From NCBI GenBank assembly GCA_946407325.1, contig CAMJNN010000015.1:1-19994 (forward strand): DNA of 19,994 nt, in the 5' to 3' direction. The position numbers and the translations under genes were made by a program. Positions 1 through 6,899 of this stretch are shown piece after piece. Each line of letters starts with the position of its first letter. Position 1 is the stretch's first letter. The stretch comes from an uncultured Prevotellaceae bacterium (GTDB lineage Bacteria > Bacteroidota > Bacteroidia > Bacteroidales > Bacteroidaceae). The notes below the pieces were generated by a model. That model was not told the origin of the DNA. It ran no database searches and saw only the letters and a program-made list of their open reading frames with translations.

Positions 1-834
1 CATCATATCATTCACCTGTGAGGCGTTAAACCCCAGTGGTGCCACTGCTTCGTAGAGCAGACATTGGGGCGAAGGCTCCTGCATCAAAAGATCAATATTG
101 ATGTCTTGGTTGTCTTTCACCCTTGCCAACCCTTCTGTAATGCTCTTATTATAGATATGGAGTACCTCGTTCAGGTGACTGGCCGTCTGCAGCAAGCCCT
201 CGTTGATAGAGGGGTTGATGCTGGATAATAGCGGAAGCAGTTCGAGACGAATCTTGTTGCGGGTATAGTCGGTCTGCAGATTGGTACTGTCGGTCACATA
301 GGCTTGTCCCAAGTGTTGCAGATAGTCAAGAATTTCTTGGCGGTTCACACATAACAACGGACGGACAATGGCTCCGTTCTTCGGACGGATGCCTTGCAAA
401 CCCTTGATGCCAGTGCCCCTGATAAGATTCAGAAGGAAGGTCTCCACACTGTCGTCTTGGTGATGGGCCACAGCTATGGTGGAGCATCCCGTTGCTTGGC
501 GCAATTGCTCGAACCAATCATAGCGCAACTCACGAGCTGCCATTTCAATAGAGATACCTTTACTTTCGGACGTTGCCTGTGTGTCGAAATGCTGTACATG
601 CAACGCTACTTGCCATTCTTCGCACAAAGTCCTGACAAATGCCTCATCACGATTGGACTCCTCACCACGCAGGTGGAAATTGCAATGAGCCGCTTCGCAC
701 GGATAACCCAGTTGCAGCAACACACGCAACAATGCCACCGAGTCGGCTCCACCACTCAGTGCTACCAGCGTCTTGTTGCCTTTCTCCAGCAATTCTTCCC
801 GCTCGATAAACTGTCTGACTTTACGCTTCAACAT
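1..834 (-). CDS. tilS: tRNA(Ile)-lysidine synthase TilS, partial (3' end outside window)
   Basis: TilS uses ATP to attach lysine to C34 of the tRNA-Ile with anticodon CAU, so that it reads AUA codons. Reading leftwards from 834 there are 278 open codons with no stop before the window edge. The N-type ATP-pyrophosphatase P-loop SGGADS is at residues 27-32, followed by [10 protein letters not shown] and a [11 protein letters not shown] segment, all typical of TilS. The usual C-terminal substrate-binding domain would lie beyond the left edge. The start at 834 is preferred because the P-loop then sits about 25 residues in, as is usual, and a promoter lies immediately upstream. The gene is divergent from feoAB. 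Family assignment is very secure; only the C-terminal part is unseen. Confidence 0.96.
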   Translation of the reverse strand, partial: MLKRKVRQFIEREELLEKGNKTLVALSGGADSVALLRVLLQLGYPCEAAHCNFHLRGEESNRDEAFVRTLCEEWQVALHVQHFDTQATSESKGISIEMAARELRYDWFEQLRQATGCSTIAVAHHQDDSVETFLLNLIRGTGIKGLQGIRPKNGAIVRPLLCVNRQEILDYLQHLGQAYVTDSTNLQTDYTRNKIRLELLPLLSSINPSINEGLLQTASHLNEVLHIYNKSITEGLARVKDNQDINIDLLMQEPSPQCLLYEAVAPLGFNASQVNDMM

Positions 835-844
835 ATTCTGAAGA

Positions 845-852
845 CAAAAGTA
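845..852 (-). promoter_or_regulatory. tilS promoter, -7 element TACTTTTG
   Basis: On the minus strand TACTTTTG matches the Bacteroidota -7 consensus TAnnTTTG. It ends 10 bases before the tilS ATG, so the predicted mRNA leader is only a few nucleotides. No convincing -33 TTTG is seen at the expected distance. Confidence 0.5.
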
Positions 853-924
853 CAACTTTTTTTCTATACCACTACTTATTAATGGGTATATTGTTTTCGT
901 TTTCTTTAAAATCGTTCTAAATAG

Positions 925-956
925 TTTGGGTATTGGATGTCAAAACACTATCTTTG
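925..956 (+). promoter_or_regulatory. feoAB promoter
   Basis: A -33 element TTTG (925-928) is separated by 20 bases from the -7 element TATCTTTG (949-956), an excellent match to the Bacteroidota consensus. The feoAB ATG follows 20 bases after the -7 element. I could not find a convincing Fur box around it. Confidence 0.75.
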
Positions 957-976
957 CAGCGTAAAACAAGAATAGT

Positions 977-3502
977 ATGAAATTGTCCGAGCTGAAGACT
1001 GGTGAGAAGGGCATCATCGTGAAGGTGTTAGGTCACGGTGGTTTCCGTAAACGTGTGATTGAGATGGGTTTCATCAAGGGTAAGGAGGTGGAGGTGTTGC
1101 TCAATGCTCCCCTGCAAGACCCTGTTAAATATAAGTTGATGGGCTATGAGGTGTCGCTTAGGCATGATGAGGCTGAACTGATAGAAATCATCTCTGAGGC
1201 AGAGGCAGAGCGTGAAAGACTGAATGACACTTTGGGTTTGAATGATTCCCCCTCTGGCAACCTTTTTACGGATTACAAGCTGAAACTGGCCAAGCAAAAG
1301 CGTCGCATCATCAATGTGGCACTGATTGGCAATCCCAATTGTGGGAAAACATCTCTCTTCAACTTCGCCAGTGGGGCGCATGGTAGGGTAGGCAACTATG
1401 CCGGTGTGACGGTAGATGCCACAGAGGCTCGTGCTTCGTTCGAGGGTTATGAGTTCATCCTTACCGACCTTCCCGGTACTTATTCGTTGTCTTGCTACAG
1501 TCCTGAAGAACTTTACGTTCGCAAGCACTTGTTCGATAAACGTCCTGATATTGTCATCAACATCATTGATGCCAGTAACCTGGAGCGCAACCTTTATCTC
1601 ACTACCCAGTTGGTGGATATGAACCTCCGCATGGTATGTGCCTTGAATATGTACGACGAATTTGAACGTCGTGGCGACAAGGTGGATATCGAGACCTTGA
1701 GTTCGCTCTTTGGTGTGCCTATGATTCCCACTTCTTTCAAGACGGGCATGAATGTCGATCTGCTCTTTCACATTATTATTAATATGTACGAGGGTGCCGA
1801 CTTTATTGACGAGAAGGGTAATGTCGATCCTGAGGTGGCGAAGGAAATCAGGGAATGGCATGACACGTATGCTACCAAATCGCCTCAGCATCATATCGAG
1901 GACTTTGCCGAGGGTAATCGTCCGTTGAAGAACTACTATCGTCATATCCACGTCAACCATGGTCAGTATGTGGAGCGAGGTATCAATACGGTTCAGGTAC
2001 CTTTGAAGGAGAACGAACACATACGTCAGCTCTATTCCACTCGTTATTTGGCAATTAAGTTACTGGAACATGATAAGTCGGTAGAACAAATCATCGCAGA
2101 ACAACCCAATGCCGATGACATCATGGAAGCTTGTAAGCAAGCAGCCATCCAGATAGAACAAGATACCCAACAAGATGCCGAGACAGCCATCATGGATGCC
2201 AAATACGGCTTCATCCACGGAGCTTTGGCCGAGGCAGGCTATGTGGAGGGTAAGGTAGTGGATACTTACAAGACCACACACCTTATCGACAGCATATTGT
2301 CTAACAAGTGGATGGGCTTCCCTATTTTCTTCCTGATGTTGTTCCTGATGTTCGAGGTCACCTTCGAACTGGGTCAGTATCCCATGGATTGGATAGAGGC
2401 TGGGGTAGCCTGGATAGGCGAAGCGATTAGCAACACCATGCCAGAAGGTTCTTTGCGCTCGTTGTTGGTCGATGGCGTGATAGGTGGTGTGGGTTCCGTC
2501 ATTGTGTTCCTGCCCCAAATTTTGATACTCTATTTCTTCATCTCCCTGATGGAAGATTCTGGCTATATGGCCCGTGCCGCTTTCATCATGGATAAACTCA
2601 TGCATAAGATGGGCCTGCATGGCAAGTCGTTCATTCCACTCATCATGGGCTTTGGATGCAACGTGCCAGCTGTGATGGCCACACGTACCATCGAGAGTCG
2701 TCGTTCGCGCATCATTACCATGATGATCTTGCCGTTTATGTCGTGTTCAGCCAGGTTGCCAATCTATATCATGATCACAGGCACTTTCTTCTCATTGCAA
2801 TACCGTTCACTGGCCATGATTTCGCTCTATGCCATCGGCATCTTGGTAGCTGTGGTGATGAGTAATATCTTCTCCCGTCTGGTAATCAAGGGCGAGGATA
2901 CGCCTTTTGTGATGGAACTGCCTCCTTATCGCATGCCTACGGCTAAGGCCATCGGCCGACATACATGGGAGAAGGGCAAGGAGTACCTGAAGAAGATGGG
3001 TGGCATCATTCTGGTAGCATCTATCATCGTGTGGACATTGCAATATTTCCCCCACAATGAAAACCTTACTACCCAGCAACAACAAGAGCAGTCGTATATC
3101 GGTCGCTTGGGCAAGGCCATCGAACCTGTGTTCAAGCCACAGGGTTTTAACTGGAAGCTCGATGTATCGCTCATTGCTGGTGTGGGTGCCAAGGAGATTG
3201 TGGCTTCTAGTTTGGGTGTTATCTATTCTGACGACGACTCGTTTGCCGATGATGATTCTTTCAGTCAGGAAAATGAGAAGTATTCCCGTCTTCGTCAGGC
3301 TATGCTCAACGATGGCCTCACCCCTTTGACGGGTTACTGCTATCTGTTGTTCGTGTTGCTCTACTTCCCTTGCATTGCCACCATTGTGGCCATCAAAAAT
3401 GAAACGGGCAGTTGGCGTTGGGCTTCTTTTGCCGCCATCTATACTACTTGTGTGGCCTGGGTAGTATCAGCTTTGGTTTATCAGATAGGCATGTTGTTAT
3501 GA
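977..3502 (+). CDS. feoAB: FeoA-FeoB fusion, ferrous iron transporter
   Basis: This 841-residue inner membrane protein imports Fe2+. Residues 1 to about 72 are a FeoA SH3-like domain, joined by a charged linker to the FeoB G-protein domain: G1 GNPNCGKTS at 118-126, G2 threonine in GVTVD (143-147), G3 DLPG at 164-167, G4 NMYD at 224-227 and G5-like SFKTG at 253-257. A long helical spacer (about 265-440) precedes the membrane region, which begins near residue 444 and holds the conserved GFGCNVPA and SCSARLPI gate segments. An acidic stretch rich in D and S lies in the late cytoplasmic loop. FeoA-FeoB fusions of this length are normal in Bacteroidales. The stop overlaps the start of the downstream Cys-rich gene (ATGA), indicating translational coupling. 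Identity is very secure. Confidence 0.97.
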   Translation: MKLSELKTGEKGIIVKVLGHGGFRKRVIEMGFIKGKEVEVLLNAPLQDPVKYKLMGYEVSLRHDEAELIEIISEAEAERERLNDTLGLNDSPSGNLFTDYKLKLAKQKRRIINVALIGNPNCGKTSLFNFASGAHGRVGNYAGVTVDATEARASFEGYEFILTDLPGTYSLSCYSPEELYVRKHLFDKRPDIVINIIDASNLERNLYLTTQLVDMNLRMVCALNMYDEFERRGDKVDIETLSSLFGVPMIPTSFKTGMNVDLLFHIIINMYEGADFIDEKGNVDPEVAKEIREWHDTYATKSPQHHIEDFAEGNRPLKNYYRHIHVNHGQYVERGINTVQVPLKENEHIRQLYSTRYLAIKLLEHDKSVEQIIAEQPNADDIMEACKQAAIQIEQDTQQDAETAIMDAKYGFIHGALAEAGYVEGKVVDTYKTTHLIDSILSNKWMGFPIFFLMLFLMFEVTFELGQYPMDWIEAGVAWIGEAISNTMPEGSLRSLLVDGVIGGVGSVIVFLPQILILYFFISLMEDSGYMARAAFIMDKLMHKMGLHGKSFIPLIMGFGCNVPAVMATRTIESRRSRIITMMILPFMSCSARLPIYIMITGTFFSLQYRSLAMISLYAIGILVAVVMSNIFSRLVIKGEDTPFVMELPPYRMPTAKAIGRHTWEKGKEYLKKMGGIILVASIIVWTLQYFPHNENLTTQQQQEQSYIGRLGKAIEPVFKPQGFNWKLDVSLIAGVGAKEIVASSLGVIYSDDDSFADDDSFSQENEKYSRLRQAMLNDGLTPLTGYCYLLFVLLYFPCIATIVAIKNETGSWRWASFAAIYTTCVAWVVSALVYQIGMLL

Positions 3503-3717
3503 TGCTGGGTTGGCAAGACTGGATAGTGGCACTCATCGTGGTGCTTTGTGTGGGCAGGGTAGGACTGAGCCTCTGGCGGCTGTATCAGAAAACACGACGT
3601 GGTGATGATCCTTGTGCCCATTGCACACAACCTTGCGACATCAAGCATCAACACCAGCTTAAAATGGATAATCATTGTCCTTGTGATAAAAAAACTAAGA
3701 AATCTTGCTGCGAATAG
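3499..3717 (+). CDS. FeoB-associated Cys-rich membrane protein
   Basis: A 72-residue protein starting MMLGWQDW, with one N-terminal transmembrane helix (about residues 8-25) and a short cytoplasmic tail containing seven cysteines, in CAHC, C, CPC and CC patterns, plus histidines. This is the FeoB-associated Cys-rich family found next to feoB in Bacteroidota and Firmicutes; a role in metal binding or transporter assembly is inferred, not proven. The ATG at 3499 overlaps the feoAB TGA by two bases; an in-frame extension to 3412 lies wholly inside feoAB and is unlikely to be used. An ATG at 3502 is an equally plausible start, one codon shorter. Confidence 0.88.
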   Translation: MMLGWQDWIVALIVVLCVGRVGLSLWRLYQKTRRGDDPCAHCTQPCDIKHQHQLKMDNHCPCDKKTKKSCCE

Positions 3718-3747
3718 TTGGCAATTCAAAAAAATGTTGTACATTTG
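3718..3747 (+). promoter_or_regulatory. tRNA-Cys promoter
   Basis: TTG (3718-3720) is followed after 19 bases by TACATTTG (3740-3747), a full TAnnTTTG match. It starts immediately after the stop codon of the Cys-rich gene, so the tRNA is probably transcribed independently of the feo operon. Confidence 0.7.
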
Positions 3748-3768
3748 CATCCGCATTCAACAAAACTC

Positions 3769-3840
3769 GGTGCCTTGGATGAGTGGTTGAGTCACTGGTC
3801 TGCAAAACCATGCACGGCGGTTCGAATCCGCCAGGCACCT
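3769..3840 (+). tRNA. tRNA-Cys (anticodon GCA)
   Basis: The full cloverleaf can be drawn. The acceptor stem GGTGCCT (3769-3775) pairs with AGGCACC (3833-3839), the discriminator base is U (3840) as expected for tRNA-Cys, and a genome-encoded CCA follows at 3841-3843. The T arm is GGCGG-TTCGAAT-CCGCC (3816-3832). The anticodon loop CT-GCA-AA (3800-3806) has GCA at 3802-3804. The top pair of the anticodon stem (C3795 with T3811, positions 27 and 43) is a mismatch; the other four pairs are canonical. Confidence 0.96.
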
Positions 3841-3844
3841 CCAA

Positions 3845-3880
3845 AGGAGTCTGATATTGTCAGGCTCCTTTTCTTTTTTC
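3845..3880 (+). terminator. Rho-independent terminator after tRNA-Cys
   Basis: A 10-bp stem (3845-3854 with 3860-3869, one G-T wobble) with a 5-base loop is followed by a T-rich run (TTTTCTTTTTT). It begins two bases after the tRNA CCA. Confidence 0.85.
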
Positions 3881-3978
3881 TCATTTATAAGTTACTGCTT
3901 TGTGTACAGTTTTTCCTTGTTATCTTTATCAAACTAGTATGTAAAAATACGTCTTTAACTATTATTAACGTCTAATTA

Positions 3979-4009
3979 TTTGTATAAATACGAAAAGTTC
4001 GTACGTTTG
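3979..4009 (+). promoter_or_regulatory. Promoter of the M56/BlaI operon with embedded palindrome
   Basis: The -33 TTTG (3979-3982) and -7 TACGTTTG (4002-4009) are 19 bases apart. Between them, touching the first two bases of the -7 box, is the perfect inverted repeat TACGAA-AAG-TTCGTA (3989-4003). Its position is that of a repressor operator. Binding by the BlaI-type protein encoded two genes on is an inference from context. Confidence 0.7.
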
Positions 4010-4037
4010 CATCGTAGGTTATAATTGGAGATGCTTT

Positions 4038-5312
4038 ATGGTTGCAATCGTTACATTATTAATAAAGGTGAATGTGCTCTTGGCAGTGCTCTACCTGGTG
4101 TATATGTCTTTGTTCCGCAACGACACCTTTTTCGTTTGGCGCAGAATAGCCTTGCTATCATTCTATGCCATCGCCGCCTTGTTTTTCGTTGCATCGCAAG
4201 TACATTGGCAAGTGCCTACTCCAATGGCAGGAACGATAGATGCAGGCATCGGTACCGTTTGGATGCAAGCTATTGAAGTAGCTGCTTCTAATGAGGTTGT
4301 CATGCCAGACATCAGAACAAATATGCTACTGATTTGGCTTGGCGTAGCTGCCTTGTTGGCATTGCGTTTCCTTTGGCAGTTGGCATCCATCTGTTGGCTT
4401 GCCTGGAAATCAGAAGTTGGCTATGCCGATGGTGTGAAAGTCAAATTGACTACCATTGAAGGCAGTCCGTTCTCCTTCTTCAGTTGGATATTCATTCATA
4501 GGAAATTGCTGAACGAACCCAGCTTGCATGAGGTGTTGTTGCATGAGCAAACGCATGTAAGGCAATGTCACTCGCTGGACGTTATTCTTAGTGAACTGAC
4601 ATGTATGGTGTTTTGGTTCAATCCCTTTGTATGGCTCTTGAAGCGTGAAGTACGTGTCAACCTCGAATACCTCGCCGATCAAGCTGTGCTGCAACATGGC
4701 AACGATTCACGCAGCTATCAGTATCACCTGTTATCATTAACTTTCCCAAGAAGTGTAGCTACTCTTTCCAATAATTTCAATGTTTTACCTCTTAAAAAAC
4801 GTATCAAGATGATGAACAAAAAGAGAACTAAAGAAATAGGCAGACTCAAATACTTGTTGCTCTTGCCTGTAAGCGTATTGCTATTTATGTTGAGTAGTGC
4901 TCCTGTGAATGCACAATTGAAAACCACCACCCATCCCGATGGTTCTGTTACCATTAAATATGGAGGCAAAGATATGGTCATTAAGGAAGCCGGTGAAGAT
5001 ACCTATATGGTGGTGGATGAAATGCCTGTGTTCCCAGGCGGCATGAAGGCATTGATGAATTATATCAGTGCGAATGTGAAATATCCAGAGTCAGCCAAAC
5101 AAGCTAAGACAGAAGGTCGTGTCACCGTTCAATTCGTAGTAGGTTCCGATGGTACTTGCCGTGATTTTAAGGTACTTAGGGACGTATCGCCTGATTTGGA
5201 TGCTGAGGCTGTTCGTGTATTGAGTTCTATGCCCAAGTGGACTCCTGGCAAATTTGAGGGCAAGCCCGTGCCTGTAAGATACACCGTGCCGATTAATTTT
5301 AAAGCGCAATGA
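4038..5312 (+). CDS. M56 (BlaR1/MecR1-type) membrane metallopeptidase fused to TonB C-terminal domain
   Basis: A 424-residue polytopic protein. Transmembrane segments lie at about 3-25, 37-55 and 95-120. The zinc site HEQTH is at residues 169-173, with a likely third ligand in NLEYLADQA (E210), as in BlaR1/MecR1 proteases. A further membrane helix (about 271-291) ends in a VNA sequence and is followed by a C-terminal domain (about 326-424) with the VFPGGMKALM...YP signature of TonB. In place of the penicillin-binding sensor domain of BlaR1, this protein thus carries a TonB-like periplasmic domain, a common arrangement in Bacteroidota whose signal is unknown. BlaR1-like proteins inactivate a BlaI-type repressor by proteolysis, and such a repressor gene follows. 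The start at 4038 is preceded by GGAG seven bases upstream. Family is secure, ligand unknown. Confidence 0.9.
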   Translation: MVAIVTLLIKVNVLLAVLYLVYMSLFRNDTFFVWRRIALLSFYAIAALFFVASQVHWQVPTPMAGTIDAGIGTVWMQAIEVAASNEVVMPDIRTNMLLIWLGVAALLALRFLWQLASICWLAWKSEVGYADGVKVKLTTIEGSPFSFFSWIFIHRKLLNEPSLHEVLLHEQTHVRQCHSLDVILSELTCMVFWFNPFVWLLKREVRVNLEYLADQAVLQHGNDSRSYQYHLLSLTFPRSVATLSNNFNVLPLKKRIKMMNKKRTKEIGRLKYLLLLPVSVLLFMLSSAPVNAQLKTTTHPDGSVTIKYGGKDMVIKEAGEDTYMVVDEMPVFPGGMKALMNYISANVKYPESAKQAKTEGRVTVQFVVGSDGTCRDFKVLRDVSPDLDAEAVRVLSSMPKWTPGKFEGKPVPVRYTVPINFKAQ

Positions 5313-5323
5313 CTTTCATGAAC

Positions 5324-5347
5324 ATGGAGGGCTTTTGGGCCCTCCAT
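5324..5347 (+). promoter_or_regulatory. Intergenic hairpin between M56 and BlaI genes
   Basis: A perfect 9-bp stem ATGGAGGGC / GCCCTCCAT (5324-5332 with 5339-5347) with a 6-base loop lies in the 54-base gap. It is followed by only a weak pyrimidine stretch (CTTTTC), so it is probably a partial terminator or an mRNA-processing/stability element rather than a full stop. No separate promoter for the repressor gene is evident. Confidence 0.6.
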
Positions 5348-5366
5348 ATCTAAACTTTTCTATCGT

Positions 5367-5729
5367 ATGGAGAAACTAACAAGACAGGAAGAAGAAGTGA
5401 TGATGCTCATCTGGCAGTTGGGCAAAGCGTGTTACATCCGTGAGGTAATGGACATTTATCCTGAGCCCAAGCCACCCTATACCTCTGTGGCATCCACCGT
5501 GAAGAACCTGAAACGCAAGGGTTACTTGCAATCCACGGCCAAGGGCGTTTCCTACCTTTATAGCGTCAAGATCTCGAAAGACAAATACAAAAGCCGCTTC
5601 ATGCAAGACTGGGTGAAGGACTATTTCCACGACTCCTATCGCCAAATGGTTTCCTTCTTTGCCAAGGAGCAATCCATCTCTGCCGATGACCTCCGTGAAA
5701 TCTTGCAGGAGATAGAGAAGGGGAGATAA
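5367..5729 (+). CDS. BlaI/MecI/CopY-family winged-helix repressor
   Basis: A 120-residue protein beginning MEKLTRQEEEVM, with the N-terminal winged helix of BlaI/MecI (about 5-75: the E-x-E-V-M-x-L-IW opening helix, recognition helix around PPYTSVASTVKNLKRKGYL and a wing ending in YLYSV) and a C-terminal helical dimerisation region ending ILQEIEKGR. Family members bind operator palindromes as dimers and are cleaved when the partner M56 protease is activated. Here the sensor precedes the repressor, the opposite of the commoner blaI-blaR1 order. Likely targets are its own promoter (palindrome at 3989-4003) and perhaps neighbours. Nothing in the window indicates a beta-lactamase or other resistance gene, so a role in envelope or stress signalling is as likely as drug sensing. 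Confidence 0.9.
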   Translation: MEKLTRQEEEVMMLIWQLGKACYIREVMDIYPEPKPPYTSVASTVKNLKRKGYLQSTAKGVSYLYSVKISKDKYKSRFMQDWVKDYFHDSYRQMVSFFAKEQSISADDLREILQEIEKGR

Positions 5730-5781
5730 TAAACGTAGGACGTATCTCCATCAAAAATTCCCTAGAGAATTTAATGCTTTG

Positions 5782-5820
5782 CTAGTAGTAAGCGATGGGT
5801 TTACTACTAGTTAGTTTTTT
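5782..5820 (+). terminator. Terminator after the BlaI-type gene
   Basis: A perfect 10-bp inverted repeat CTAGTAGTAA / TTACTACTAG (5782-5791 with 5801-5810) with a 9-base loop is followed by TTAGTTTTTT. The stem is AT-rich, so termination may be incomplete; because it is a clean palindrome it could alternatively be a protein-binding site. Confidence 0.6.
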
Positions 5821-5840
5821 AGTTAAAACTCCGCCTTTCT

Positions 5841-5871
5841 TTTGCTTTAACCACATTTATTTATATCTTTA
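5841..5871 (+). promoter_or_regulatory. Promoter of the surface lipoprotein operon
   Basis: TTTG (5841-5844), 19-base spacer, TATCTTTA (5864-5871; one mismatch to TAnnTTTG). The ATG of the BIG2 gene follows about 30 bases downstream. A TACGAA half-site identical to half of the M56 promoter palindrome occurs at 5892-5897 in the leader; it may be chance. Confidence 0.55.
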
Positions 5872-5900
5872 TCCCCAAATAATAACTAAACTACGAATCT

Positions 5901-6887
5901 ATGAAAAAAACATTAGCATCTCTATTTACGATGTTGCTTTGTTTTGCCTTCGTTTCGTGTGGAGGAGAATCGGGACCTAGCGGTGAACCAAGTCCAGCTC
6001 CAACTCCTACACCTACTACGGTGAAGGTGTTAGGGGTGTCGCTTGATATGGCTGCATGCGAACTGGAGGTGGGCACTAAAGTAACACTCGTAGTTTCCAT
6101 TACGCCTAATAATGCTACTAATAAGACAGTTAGTTGGTCAACCAGTAACGCTAGTGTGGCTACCGTAAGCAACGGAACCATTACGGCTGTAGCACCTGGC
6201 AAGGCCACCATTACCGTAACAACTTCTGATGGTAACAAAACCGCTACTTGTGAAGTAACCGTTGTGGCTGCAAAACCAACTACTGTGGCTGTAACAGGTG
6301 TTTCACTCGATAAATCCTCTTTGGCATTAGAGGTAGGAGGCACAGCTACACTGACGCCTACCGTAACTCCATCTGATGCTACCGAAAAGGGTGTAACTTG
6401 GAGTAGTGATAAAACCAGTGTGGCTACAGTTGATGCCAATGGCAAGGTGACTGCTGTGGCTGCTGGTACTGCTACCATCACTGTAAAAACCAAAGATGGA
6501 GAGAAAACGGCTACTTGTACAGTAACCGTTACAACTCCTGCTCCCGAACCAACTCCGCCACCAACGCCTTCAGTTGAAGGAACCAGTGTGGCGCTGAGTC
6601 AGGCAACGATGAGTCTGGCTGTGGGTGATGTGGCTCAGCTCACGGCTACAGTGAATACATCTTCTACTGACAAGTCGGTGACTTGGGCCAGTGACAACAC
6701 AACCGTAGCAACAGTGGATGCTGGTAAGGTGACGGCTAAGGCTGCTGGCACAGCTAACATCACGGCTACGGCCAACGATGGAAGCGGCAAGAAGGCTACC
6801 TGTAAAGTGACAGTGGTATCGGCTGGTAACTCAGGAAATACTTCTGGTGATATTTCTTCTGAAGGACAGGATTGGGAAAACCCTTAA
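5901..6887 (+). CDS. Lipoprotein with three BIG2 (Ig-like) domains
   Basis: A 328-residue lipoprotein: signal peptide with lipobox FVSC, acylated at Cys20, then a Pro/Ser/Thr-rich stalk, three bacterial Ig-like type 2 domains (about 41-122, 128-211 and 226-306; repeated GVSLD, WS/WAS, VATV and AGTA-I signatures, each ending in a TxxC-VTV strand) separated by a second Pro-rich spacer (about 212-225), and an acidic tail. BIG2 domains are typical of adhesins and of surface or S-layer proteins; no catalytic domain is present. It lies 12 bases upstream of the M64 lipoprotein gene and clearly shares its transcript. A cell-surface adhesive or scaffolding role is inferred. The lengths and repeats are intact; no frameshift is seen. 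Confidence 0.85.
   Translation: MKKTLASLFTMLLCFAFVSCGGESGPSGEPSPAPTPTPTTVKVLGVSLDMAACELEVGTKVTLVVSITPNNATNKTVSWSTSNASVATVSNGTITAVAPGKATITVTTSDGNKTATCEVTVVAAKPTTVAVTGVSLDKSSLALEVGGTATLTPTVTPSDATEKGVTWSSDKTSVATVDANGKVTAVAAGTATITVKTKDGEKTATCTVTVTTPAPEPTPPPTPSVEGTSVALSQATMSLAVGDVAQLTATVNTSSTDKSVTWASDNTTVATVDAGKVTAKAAGTANITATANDGSGKKATCKVTVVSAGNSGNTSGDISSEGQDWENP
6021..6818 (+). repeat. Three tandem BIG2-coding repeats
   Basis: Repeat units at about 6021-6266, 6282-6533 and 6576-6818. Units 1 and 2 are also similar at DNA level near their ends (for example GCTACTTGT followed by GTAACCGTT in both), suggesting duplication; unit 3 is more diverged and uses other codons. Confidence 0.7.
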
Positions 6888-6899
6888 AAGTGAATTGTT

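Noticed and set aside
394..882. A 162-codon plus-strand open frame at the left edge
   Set aside because: It is antisense to tilS, whose SGGADS and other motifs fix the coding strand.
880..960. Fur-type operator before feoAB
   Set aside because: I looked for the GATAAT-type palindrome around the promoter and found no convincing match; iron control cannot be claimed from this sequence.
1028..2020. A 330-codon minus-strand open frame opposite feoAB
   Set aside because: It lies wholly opposite the FeoA and G-protein domains, whose motifs are intact on the plus strand. Its translation shows no domain, signal peptide or plausible composition.
3769..3990. tRNA-Cys as a possible integration site for a mobile element
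   Set aside because: There is no integrase, no direct repeat of the tRNA 3' end, and the sequence downstream is an ordinary chromosomal operon.
5891..6493. A 200-codon minus-strand frame rich in Val, Ala and Thr
   Set aside because: It mirrors the repetitive BIG2-coding DNA on the other strand.
6021..6818. Repeated DNA that might suggest a CRISPR or satellite array
   Set aside because: The units are about 250 bases, diverged, in frame and explained by three BIG2 domains.
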